NCBI GenBank assembly: GCA_029339195.1
Contig: JAPTJF010000263.1
Location: 17,446 to 81,445, forward strand
DNA: 64,000 bases
Origin: Micractinium sp. NFX-FRZ
Lineage: Eukaryota > Chlorophyta > Trebouxiophyceae > Chlorellales > Chlorellaceae
Direction of reading: 5' to 3'
Every line of letters begins with the position of its first letter. Within the stretch, counting starts at the first letter, position 1. Both the position numbers and the translations under genes were made by a program. Positions 22,801 through 34,800 of this stretch are shown here, one piece after another. The notes below the pieces were generated by a model. The model made no database searches, was not told where the DNA came from, and saw only the letters and a program-made list of their open reading frames with translations.

Positions 22801-25800
22801 GGCCATCATGTGCTTCAGGCGGTGCTGCGACACACCACCCCATAACTCTCGACCATGTAGCGAGCTTTAAGCTCATCCCCAGATCTTCTCCTTCATCCCA
22901 AACATCCCTGCATTGTTTTCTTGCCATTTGGCCGCCTCACCGCTCAGCCCCAGCTCGTTGTCCACGCCAAACAGGCTGACACCCGCCCCCATGACGCCAG
23001 CCTGCGCCGTCCGCTCCGCCGCCTCGGACTGCACCGGCGCGCTGCTGTCGGAGGGCGCCCAGGTGCGCACCACCTGAAGAGGGGAGGGAAGTGAGGGGAG
23101 GGAAGTGAGAGTGTGCTGAGGGCGGAAGGGATGGCCAGCCGCATTCATGAGCGGCCTGGCAGATCTAGTGCCAACACGTATGCACATTCCATACAGGAGC
23201 CCCTCCCTCTTCCAACACCCCTCCATCTGCCTCTCCTGCGTCTGGCATCGCAGCCTTGCCCAGCAAGCATCTCCAGTGCGGCCAGGACGTGCAGCACTCA
23301 AGAACGTGCAGTGCTCCTGGCAGGCCTCAGCGGCCGTGCACCCTCCCTCCCACACACACACGCACACCTGCGCCGGCACCGGCTGCAGGGCCGCCAATAT
23401 TTCTTGGCGCTGCGCCAGCACCCGCTCCAGGGCATGCAGCTTGATGGTCAGCAGGTTGTGGGCCTTCACCTCCCACACAAACCGCAGCTGCAGCTGGCCG
23501 CTGCAGGGCGGGGGGGGGGGGCGGGAAGGAGGGGGAGGGAACAAGGCGAGAGCGCGGGGGTGGGTGTGAGTGGGAAAACCGCAAAGAGAACGGAGGGTTT
23601 GGGAGAGCGAGTGGCTGTGCTGTCGGCACGGTGCAGGCAGACTTTGTTTGTCAGCCACGGCAGCAAAGGCAAGACACCAGCACACACACTGCGGGTTTGT
23701 GCAGCCCACGGCCCGTGCACACCTGACATTGTCGCTGGCGTCGCGGCGCATGAGCGGCAGCCAGAGCGGCGTGCCAGCTGGCACGCCGCTCAGCATGGTC
23801 AGCGTGTCCGCCAGCGCCACCTCAGCACGCCCCAGGAACCGGCACGTCTTGATCACCTCTGCACCCCATCACAGACACACACACACAAGCACACACACAC
23901 ATGAGGTTGGAAGGCAGGATGACGGTGGGAAGGCATTCAGGAGGTGCGCACGGCTGGCGGTTGGATGTGCGCAACAGAGGCTCAGCCTGAGCCCAGCAGC
24001 AAGCCCAGCGGGTCTCACTCACGGCACCATTGCTGCAGCAACATAGTGACACAGCCACGTGCCAGTACGGCCCCAAACCGCCCTGAAGTCAGCGCCCGGG
24101 CCCGCCGACCCTCCTGATGGGTTGGCTGTCAGCCTGCCTACCTGCGTTGTGCTGTGCTGTGCCCCCCAACTCCCGCCGTATCACACAGCCACCCGCCCGA
24201 CCTCCAAGCCCAGCGCACATGGCCGCACCACCCCACCCACCTGACGGGTTGACGGTGAGCCTGTTGAGCTGCGCTGTGCTGCGCGTGCCCCCGAGGTCCC
24301 ACAGCTCCACGCCCAGCTCGCTGGCGGCACACACGTCCCGGAACACCAGCTGCTCGTCCCACATCGGGTCTGTGCTCTGCCACACCACCGTGGTCTGCTT
24401 GGCGCGCGACTCGTCTGCACAGCAGGCACAGCGCAGGGGGCGGGGGCGGGGTGGCATGCGATGGTGGCCAGTGGCGGGCGGGTAGCGTCGCAACCGGTGC
24501 AGTGCACATATGGTTTGTGCACTGCGCCTCTATGCCTCTGTGTCGCCTCTATGCCTCTGTATCTGGTCGCGTGTGAGGGCGAGCAGGCAACACTGGAGGG
24601 GGACCTGGGGGGTGGTGACTGCCCGCCGAGCAGCACCGGCAAAGAGCATTATGGGCAGGGGCGGAGGCGGCCTGTAATGCCGCCGGCTCACTCACCGGCA
24701 GAGGTGGGGAATGGCTCCGTGATGGACACTCGGGCAAAGGGGTGGGTGACCTTTGGGTTGCCATACAGGCCCTGCATGCGGGAGCGGCATCCCAGGCGGT
24801 GAAGGGGGGCGCTGTGTGCAGGGGGCAGTACGGGGCGGAGTGCAGGGCGCCCAGGCCCAACGAGGCCTTGAGACAGCCTTGCCCCGCCTCGCCGTCTTTG
24901 CCACCCCCCGTGTATCCACACACATTGCGGCGTGGCACATCACTCTCCCCAGGGTCACACCAACTGCTGGCACCACTCACCTGTGCATTGACCACCGTCA
25001 CATTCAGGTCGCCACCCAGCAGCAGCACCGCATCGCCGCTGCTGATGCCGCGCAGCATCTCCTGCCGCCGCTTCATCGTGTGCTGCCCGCCCACCGCCCC
25101 GCCCAGGTGCGACGTGCGGCGCTGCGGGTCTCGCGGGCCCTTGGAGGCGCTGGCCGCTAGGCTGCGCGTGCCCACGGCCTGCTGGTTGGCTGCAGGGCAG
25201 AGCAGAGGGGGTGAGGAGGTGAGGAGGTGAGGGGGTTTGGGAGGTGAGGGGGCTGATGAAATGAGGTGTGAGAAGAGGAGCCTCAGGCGGGAAGGCTCAC
25301 ACAGGCGGATAAGGATGCACTGGCAGCAAGCAAGAGGAGGCTCGAAGGGGGGCAGTGCGAGAGCTAGTCTTGCAGGACCTGCGCACCACCTGGCTGGCTT
25401 TAAGCTGCAGGAAAGTCGAAGAGGCACTGCACACTCACTTGACGGGGTGATGTGGCCCCAGTCACGCCCGCTCAGCGACGCTCGCATTGTGGTGGTGGTG
25501 TGGTACGGCCCCTCCGCCGGCGCATTGACCCCAACGCCAGCGCTCGCGCCACCGGCCGCCAGGGCTGCTGCAGCTGCGCCGCTGCCACGTGGGACACTGC
25601 CTGCCGCCGCTGCATCTGCTGCCTCTGCAGGCTGGATCTCGGAATCTTGGAAGCCTGCTGAGGGCGCTGTGGCGGCCCGGTCCACAGCAGGCATAGCAGG
25701 CTCGGAGCCGGTGCGGATCATGAGCCGCCTGCAGGGGACAGCCAGCCATAAATCAAAAGGTTAAAGGCGGAGGTGTGAGCTGAGCGGGCTGGAGAAGTGA

Positions 25801-28800
25801 CAATCTTGCACACACACACACACAGTGGCAGCTAAAGACACCGCACCCTGAGCCCATTCTGCTGCCTTCTCCCCGCCTGCTCGGGCACACCCACCCCGCC
25901 CTGCCCTGCCCTGTCCCTTGTGGCTCACACCATGGCACACCTGTAGGGGAGCAGCCGCTCCTCCCGCTCGTCCGGTATGCGCAGCACGCCCGCCCCCAAA
26001 GCCGCGGCAGACGCGGCGCGCGGCACCACCCCCTGGGCGGCACCCTCCGCGGCCGCCCCGCCCGCCGGCACGTCAAAGCGCACGGTTGCCTGGCGGGCCA
26101 TGGATCCTCCTCCCCCTCCCAGGTTGCTCAACCCTAGGCCTTGCAGCGTGGCCGAGGGGGTGCGCGACGGCGGCAGGCTGGGGCCGAACAGGCTGGGCGC
26201 CCCGCTTTCGGGCGCCGGCGGCGAGGACGGCAGCGAGCTCAGCACGCTCTGCGGCAGCTTGGAGTGCGCCTGCCGGATGAGCGCACGAGTGGTCTCCTTG
26301 AGCGGCAGCCGCTTGCTGCCGCGCCGCTGCAGCTCGGGGGCTGCCGCAGCGGGGGCCGCTGTCTGGGCGGCGGTCCGGCCGTAAAGGTCGAGCACGTGCG
26401 CCCCGCTGGTGCCGGTGAGGCGCGAGAACTGGGCGTTCACCTGCCGCAGCTGCGTCTCCACCTGTGTTGTGCACAGAGGGCAGGGCAGAGGCAAACGTGC
26501 AGGATGGGCCGAGTCATTTGCATGGGCAGGACATCCGGCCTGTGTGTAGAGAGCACATGCTGGACTGGAAGTTGGGTCAGGTGTTGACATGCATGCATGG
26601 GCGCACCAGACGCCCGCTCTGCCACCCGCTGGCTGCCCTCACTCTTGCCCACCCGCTGAATTCTTGCCACCGGGTTGATTACGAGCTCCTATCAATGCGC
26701 AAATGCATGGGCACCAACAAAGAAACACCAACACAGCAGGCGCAGCACAAGCGGGCGCAGCCACCTGCCGACCCTCCGCCCCCACCTGCTTGAGGCGTGC
26801 CGCCAGGTCGAGTATGAGGTTCTGTGCCTCCAGTGACGAGATGTTCTTGTCGTCGGAGAAGCGCAGCACGCGGGTGGGGCCGTCAGCGTAGACGGAGACG
26901 TAGACCTGCAAGGGGTGGGGTGGGGTGGGGTGGGGAAAAGGGGGAGGCACGGTGGGTGGGGTGCGGTGGGAGGCAGATGGGGGGGGAGAAAGGGCCGCAC
27001 AAGAGGCGGCAGCAAGGAGGCTTTGATCGCTGCTTTGCGTTCCACAGTTCATAACAGGGGGATGCAGTCGTGTTGCTTTACATGTTAGTCGTGATACTTC
27101 CCCACTTCCTTTCCACCCGCCCACCTTCTTGCTGAACTCGGCCGCCAGCAGTGAGACCAGCTTCTGCTTGACGTCGTCGGGCACGCTGGCGCTCTGGCTC
27201 AGGCTCTTGTAAAGCCGGCGCTGCGCCGATGCCTTGCCACCGTGTGTGGGCAGCAGCAGCATGGGCTGGTCCCCCAGGTGGTCCAGCGCGTAGTCGGCGA
27301 TGCGGAAGTCGCTGTCCTTGCTCGACACGCGGGCCTGCAACAGGGGGACAATGTGTATCAGATGATCGGCCAGTTGTTTGGAAATGCCTGGCCAAGAAAT
27401 GGCCATAGCCACCAATGTTTTGCAATGTTGAAGTCGCTGTGTTTGCTGGGCACGCGGGCCTGCAACACGGGATGACAGAGGGGACGTCTTGGGCTGGCAA
27501 AGATTGAGTGAGTGCAACTGTCGACTGCCGCCACCAACGGCATTGCCGTCAACCGCCCGTCCCTCCCCAGCTCTCCGCCACCCCTTCTAGAGCCCCACCC
27601 CACCTGCACGCGGACCAGGTTGCGCTGCGTGGGCTCGTCCCAGGCGTAGGGCATCGACTCCCCCGGGGGCAGGTTGTCCACATACCTGCAGGAGGCAGTG
27701 GGGGGTGCAGAGGGGCTGGTGATTGTCGTGAGGTCAGGTGGGCAGACAGGCAGGCCTGCAAGCAAGGCCCGCTGGGCGTTCATGGCAAGCACGGCAGCTG
27801 GGCGATCAGCGGTGGGCAGAGGCACAGCGCGCCGCCAGCCTGGCGCCCCCGCCAGCTCAGCACAGCGCAGCACAGCGCAGCATGCACGCGCACCGCTTGG
27901 ACTGCTTTGTGTTGACCAGCGACAGCTGAATGAAGTAGAGCTGCACGTCGTGGCAGCTGTTCTCGATGCGGTAGGGGGGCACGCTGCTGGGGCTCTTCAG
28001 GGTGACTTGGATGGAGCCTGCGGGTATTGGGGGGGAGGTGTACAAGAGCGGCAAGTAACAGGATGTGAGGCAGAGGCGAGGGGGTTGGGGGCCGTGCTCT
28101 TGGGGCTCTTGAGGGTGACACCCAATGTGTGTATTGTGCAGCCCAATTCGCCATGCTGGCACACCTTCGTCCCCCACCCACCGTATGGCCCCACGGTGAC
28201 GTTGACGGGTATGTTCATGTAGCGCTGCCGGTGGTGCTTGTGCCGGATGCGCAGGCCAAAGTACCACTCCGTCTCCTTGATGGGGAAGGAGCCTGCACAA
28301 GGGAGGCAGGTACACAAACACACAGGTACACGCAGGCTAAGGATGGTGTGATTGGTAGGAACACTTTGTCGCCTTGGTGGTGGGGAGGGGAGCCTCTGGC
28401 ACGGGTTGGGTGGCAGGCTGGAAGTGAAGGGTAGTGAAGGGGGAATGTAGAGCCATGCTTGGAAGCATTGTTGGCGCTATTCCTGGCAGGCCGGCAGAGA
28501 CCACTCAGGCCCAGCGTGCCAGTGAACTCAGTGGGTTTCGCAACATGCAGGACATTCGGCAGGCAGGCTGGCAGGCAGGGAGGTGGGTATGCGATCGTCT
28601 GCGCTGGCAGCCACCCACCGCTCCAGTGCCACTCGTCCTCCTCCCCCAGCGGCGCCGGCCGGATGACCAGCTCCCGTGGCAGCTCGGCGTCATCCCAGTA
28701 CACGGCAACCCTGCAGGGCAGGCAGGGCACAGGCAGGGCATGGATAGGCAGGCACAAGGGTGCAGTGTGAAGCACGCAGGCCGCCTACAGCAGGACCGCC

Positions 28801-31800
28801 ATAGGGTTGGGCAATCGCGCTCTGCAGCCGCACCCCTCTGTAGCTAGCCCATCGCGGGCCTTGCACTCGCCACTCCTCGCTCTGTCCACCACGCTCGCGC
28901 ACCTGCTGCCGGGCGAGAGCACGCGCGCAAAGCGCGTGGCGTCAATGTTGCCGCCGCCCATGTCGCCCCCCATGCCGCCGCCCATGTCGACCCCCGCCAG
29001 GCTGGCGCCCCACCCGCCCTCTGGGTCCGGGGTGCGGAACTGCTTCATCAGCATGGGCAGCCCCGTCTGGTTCTCAATCATGTACTTGGGCTTCAGGGTG
29101 AGCAGCTTGGTGTGCCTGCAGAAATGGTAGTGCGGAAGGCAGTGGCGCGAGGGATTGAATGGGCATGGCAGTGGCGTGCACGAGGCAGGGGCAGAGCTGT
29201 GGTTGCACGATCACACCCATGCAATGTATAGTGATCCTGGCATAAGAACAGCATGACCACAGCATGATCACCTGAACATTGAGTCGGGGGGGCCCGCCGT
29301 CACATCCACCGCAAACTCGTAGGCCTTCTGGCTGCGGGGGGCGCCGTCCTCCGCCCTGCCCGCGCGCACGCCTGCAACATAGCACACACAGCGGGAGGGA
29401 GAGGACGAGAGCGGGCGTCAGAAGCGGGTCGAGCGGCTAAAACTACCTTAGAGCGTGGGAGTAGTATTTAGTCAAGTGAGGCGGTGAGTCGACATCCCTG
29501 GCGGCGTAGCAAGCCCTGTTGACATCACCATGCCCAGGCACGCGGGCTGCGGGACTTGCAAGCAGCCCATGCTGTGCAACCACAGCATGCACTTACGTCG
29601 CTTATGCTTGCCCTTGGCAGCCTCTGCTGGCGGCCCTGCTGCCTCCTCGTCGGCGGACGTCGCAAAGCGGGCAGAGGGGCGGGGCGAGGTGCTTGCGGAC
29701 GGAACCTCCGAGGGCCTGCAACAAAGAAGCCAGGGAGGGGCAGGGAAGACATGTCGTGGTTGCAGGGAAAGTGTCAGCGTACAGAAGGGCACGTTGAGAG
29801 CTCCCGGTGCACAAACCGGCAGCATGAGGCTGTGGCAGCAACTGGCGTGGTGCTTACCGCTGCATGGCCGCCGCGGCAATGCTGCTGCTCCGTCGGCCGT
29901 ATCCAGGCTGCGCCACCGGCAGGGGAGCGGCTGCCTGCGCCGCCTGCGCCACCGCCGCCTCCTCGCGTGCCGCCTGACGGTGCTGCGTGCCCAGCGCGCC
30001 CGCAGCGGCATCCGCCGCCGCAGCATCCTCCGCCGCCGCTGCCTCCGCGCTGCCGCCGGCTCCCGCCGCCTCGCCCGCCGCCCGGCCAACGGGCAGCTCT
30101 GTGTCTGCGCTGGCAGCCACAGCAGGCACAGCAGGCGCCTCCTTTCCTCCCCGCCCCGCCTCCTCTTCCCCCGCTGAATCCTCTTCCTCTTCACTCGTCG
30201 TCCCTCCCTGCTTGGCTGCTGACCCGGCAGGTATGGGCACCTCCTGCATCGATCTCACAGCGGCATCCACCTCCTGCTCCGGCGCTGCCGCCAGTTCATA
30301 TGACAGGCTGGCCGTCAGGGCGGCAGAGGCCAGGGCGTGGCCGCTCAGGGAGGAGGAGGTGCTGCACGGGGAGAGCAGCGGAACCGGCAAGGGGCGGGCA
30401 GGCAGGCGAGTTTCAGACAGCATCATATACAGCAAGGCGGGGAATGGCAAAGCAGGCAGAAGAGGAGGAGGGGGCAGGCTTGTACAGCTTGTACGCGGCA
30501 CGCAGGTGCCACGCCCCGCTTGTACAGCTTGTACATTTGCCGCACACCGGTACCAACTCCAGCTTGTACAACCCGGCGCCAACTCAGCCACCCTGGGTGG
30601 TGTCCTAGCAGCGGCAGGGCAGCCACACACATGTGACAACAAATGCAGGCAGGCCAGGCAGCCCCGCTGCCCTGCCCCTCCCGCCCCGGGCCTCACAGGC
30701 GGTGGCGTGCGGTGGGCGTGCCGCCGGGAATGCCGCTGGTCACACGCACAAGCATCGTGCCCGGCTCTGTGGCCACCGTCTCCACGGAGTGCCCCTCCTG
30801 CATGCTGGCCCGCCGCAGGTGCCTGGGCTTGGAAGCAAACGCAGTGGCAGCTGCCGAGGCGGTGGGGGTGAGGGCAGAGCCTCCCTGCCAGGAGCCATGG
30901 GGGGAGTGGCCCAGCGACGCCCCGCCGCCGCCTCCCGCCTGCTGCTGCTCGGCGGCCGCTGCCGCCGCGTCCCCCGCAAACGGCGACCGCCGCGACAGCT
31001 GCCCGCCAGGCTGCTGCACGCCCTGTGCCTGCGGCGGGCTGGGGCGGGCGCTGTCGGTGCCCGCCGCCGCCGCCGCCACCCCCTCGGGGCTGCTGCCTCC
31101 CGCCTCTGACCCCCTGCCGCCCTCGATCACCGAGCTGGGGAGGGAGAGCAGCTCACGGGGCCTCAACTGCTCGGCTTCTGCCGCCGCTGCCGCCTGCTGT
31201 GCGGCAGCCCGCCCGGGGGCCGGCCTCAGCAGCGTGTCCACAACGCCGCCCGCCCCAGAGGCCGCCACATTCACCGCGCCCTGCAGGCCCGCTGCCACCA
31301 CCCGTGGCACGTCCCGCGCCTGCAGAGGCTGCGTGTCCATCGGGCCCCGCAGCTCCACGCTCGACTTGTTGCCTGCAGGGGAGCGGCGGCGGCGGCGAAA
31401 GGCATGGCGATAGACGTGACGGCCAGCGGGCGGCTGTTGCGTGGCTGTGCGTGCCCTGACGCCCCCGCCAGTTATGAGTGTTGTGCGCACTAGAGGCTGG
31501 GGTGCCGGACGGCCGAGCGCCCTAGGCCAATCCGCTCAACCACTCCCAAGTTGCATCACTGTACACACACCTTCCCCGCTCACCCACAATTGCAAACTTG
31601 GTGCCCTGGCCCTGCAGGCCCCGTCCGTCCTGCCCATATACCTCCCGATCCCACCCCGCCCCCACTCACCCACGGTGGTGATCTTGATGCCCTGGCTGTA
31701 CCGCCTGTGCGGCACATGCGCCAGCCCCACCATCACCTCGTCCTGCTTGTTCATCAGCACCAGCTTGTACTCCAGCAGGGCCTGTTGTGCCAGGGAGGGG

Positions 31801-34800
31801 GTGAGGGTGGTCACTGGTGTGAGTGCACACAACGCTGCTGGATGTGTGCATCAGCTTGCACTGAAGCGACGCCCAGCGGTGGGAAAGGAAGCGGACAGCG
31901 TCCCGCTCTGCTTCTAAACACATGGCAGCTATGCCATTTCGAGCCCTGCGCCAGCCCAAACACCAGCAGGGCTGTGGTTGCTGGCGCTGGCGGTAGAAGA
32001 AGAAGAAAATGACCCATGGACGTCAAGCCCAAAGGCCTGCACTGCGCTTGCACTGGTGGCCACGCCCTTTCTGGGCCAGCTTGGGACCGCGCCCCGCCCC
32101 TGCCCCAACCCCTCCCCCCCGCCTCTGCCGCACCTGGCCGACCTCCCCGTTGCCCATCATGGCCGCAGAGGCGCCCCCTCCCTCGCTGGGCTCGGTGTGC
32201 AGCGTCTCCGTCATGCTGGTGCCTGCAGGGGGCAGGCAAGAGGCAGGCAAGGCATGGGCAGGTGGGCTTCGGCAGGCGAGGCGGATGAAGTACACCTATT
32301 GCGGGGGCTCAACCACAACAAGGGCATGCAGGCGAGGCCAGGGAACGCGGGGGCCGCCCCGCCCGCCGCCTCTTTGCCCGGCAACCCCGCCATAAAGCAC
32401 CTCCCCACATGTCTTATCTACGTCCCTGCCCCCGGGCTTACCTGGCGTGAACACCTCCCCATAGTCCCAGGGCAGGGCAGCCCCAAACAGGAAGGGCTGG
32501 CCGGGGGCCGACAGGCGGTCCTGGTAAAACAGGTCCACTCCTGCATCACACAGCGTGGTCCCACCAGGCAACTGAGTAAATTGGGCGGCGAGGCAGGCTG
32601 ATTCTGTGGTTGCACTTGGACTTGTGAGGAGGGTGCCGGTTGAGGGGTAGGGCAGGCAGCAGGCGAGGCACAGCCAGAGCAGGGGTGGTGTTGTGGCTGG
32701 CCCGGGTGCTGGCCAGCCTCAGGCAGCCGACGCACAAGCACGCCCTGCCTCACCGGTGCGGTTGTTGAGCCAGTAGGGCGAGTAGAGGGTGACGCGTGCG
32801 CTGCCCGCGGCTGCCACCGCGTTGCGCTCGCCCAGGCTGTTGTGCAGGCCCAGGTGCAGCAGCGGCGGCGTGCGCACTGCAGATGGTGGGGCAATTTGGG
32901 TGCGTGGGGTGTGGCGGGAGGGTGGGAGGGTGAGGGAGGAACACTTTGGCGGGACGGGTGGGCAAACACAGCGTACAGCACCAAAGACGAGTCCAAAGTA
33001 GCAAGTGCTGGCCGCCAGCCGGTGGCCAAACAAAACACACAACCCTAACAATGACAACAGCCCTCCAGCACATCATCAGTGGCATCGGTTGCCTCTGACC
33101 GAGGCTTGACACACGCACAGACGAATGAAAACCCCATTAGCACCCACCTTGCACATCGTCTGTGGCGTCAGTTGCCTCTGAGCGAGGCGATCCGCCGGGC
33201 GGGAGGCACTCCCGCCGGTCGTGCCGCTTCCAGGCAGCGTCGGTGCAGTGGCACCGCCACGCCTCGAAGGCCGCGCGCAGCCGCTGCCTCTCGGGTGCCT
33301 CCTCCTCTCCCCCACTCTCCTGCTCCTCCTCTCCTTGCTGCTGCTGCCGCTGCGCCGCTGCCGCAGCTTTGGCAGCGGCAGCTGCCTCGTCCTGCTGCGT
33401 CGCCTTGAGCCACCCCCAAAGGGGCGACTTGGGCGTCGAGGCCGCCGCCGGCGCGCCTGCTGTGCCTGCCACGCCTGCTGTGCTTGCCGTGGCAGCAGCA
33501 GTAGTGCCGGTGGCTGCCACAAAGGGGCTGCTTGCAACCAGCTGCTCCACAGCCTGCTCCTCAGGCTGCTCCTCTGGAACCGCCTCCAGGGCCACCACCG
33601 TCCCTTCGTCTCCTGTGCTGCCCCGTGCCGGCGAGCTGCCCTGGGCTGCTGCCGCCGCGCTGCCCGTGGCTGCTGCCAGGGTCATGCCGCCGCCCGGCTG
33701 CTCTGACAGGAGGTCTGAGCGGCGCAGACGGTCGGACAGCAGCGCACGGCTGCTGGCCCGGCTGTCCAAGGAGGGGGAGGCATTGGTGGAGGTACCCGCC
33801 CCGCCAGGGCTGCTGGGCCCTGCCGCCTGGCCACCGCCCGCCTGTGCGGCGCCAGAGGAGGGCGCCGGCGGCGGGCCGTCGCCGCCGCTCTTGCCGCCCC
33901 GCCACACAAAGCAGCCCAGGGCGCGGGCAAACCGGCTGGGGCCCGCCCGGCGTTTGGCCACCCGCCCGCGGGCCACGCCGCCTGGCGGCACGCCCGGCCG
34001 GCCTGCCTCCCCAGCTGCCGCTGCTGCTGCCTGGGCTGCGGTGTCGCTGGGCGCCGCTGAAAGCGGGACGTTTGTGAGGAGGTGCGCCTCTGATGCTTGA
34101 GACGGCGAGGGTGCCGCTGACGGGCCGGGGCCCGCAGCTGCGCCTTTGGGCGTGGAGGCAGCAGAGGCACTGCCGCCCCTGGCAGAGCCCTCTGCTGATG
34201 TCTCACGCACTGGCAGCAGCGGCATGGGAACCGCCGCGGGCGCAGATGCGGGTGCTGCCGCCTGCGCCTCCTGCCCCTGCTGCTGCTGCCCATCCTGCTG
34301 CAGCGGCTGCGCCTGCTGATCCTGCTCCTGCTGCTCCTGCTCCGACTGCTGTTGCTGCTCTTCCTCCTCTGACCCCCGTGGGCTCCGCTCTCCTGCCGGC
34401 GGCACTCGCTCCACAATGATGTGCCCAGCCGAGGCATGCCGCACAGAGATGGCCGCCGCCGCCGCCTGGGCGGCCGCTTCAGCCGCCTCGCTGTCAAGAG
34501 ACACCCCGGACTGCACAGACGACCGGCCCTGCCGCTCGACCTGCCCCTGCACCTGCCCGCCTGCCCGCACCGGCTGCCGGCGCGGCGGCGAGAGCTCCAC
34601 CATGCCCGACCGCCGCCTGCGCGCCTCAAAGACGGTGGGGAAGCGCTGCCGCCGGGCCTGCTGCTGCTGGCTGAAGCTGCCCGAGCCTGAGGAGCGCTTG
34701 AGGGCGCCCAGGCCGCTGCGGCGCAGCTTGACTTGCACCACATCAGAGGACGCGCGCCCTGCACGCTTAGCCATTGCGCGCAGCCTGCAGAGGCAGGCAG

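Larger units (their letters stand above)
21690..25200 (-). other. Tandem C2-like domains in VPS13
   Basis: The first C2 spans exons near 25,190-23,730: DLNVTVVNAQ-GLYGNPKVTHPFARVSI, TVVWQSTDPMWDEQLVFRDV, LGVELWDLGG, then FLGRAEVALAD. The second lies near 22,750-21,690: HLAVTVLQARGLTPRRGVVV, SPVVSLELPRYPKYTTPVI, PRWDASERHVFTRV, ALSVLLHDA, and YVWVPLYKPKRG. Both show the C2 order (strand-VTV-ARGL, partner strand, WD/P-W-x-E, L-x-V-x-L-x-D). Neither shows an obvious full set of Ca-binding Asp residues, so Ca-independent lipid or protein binding is more likely (inference). Confidence 0.75.
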
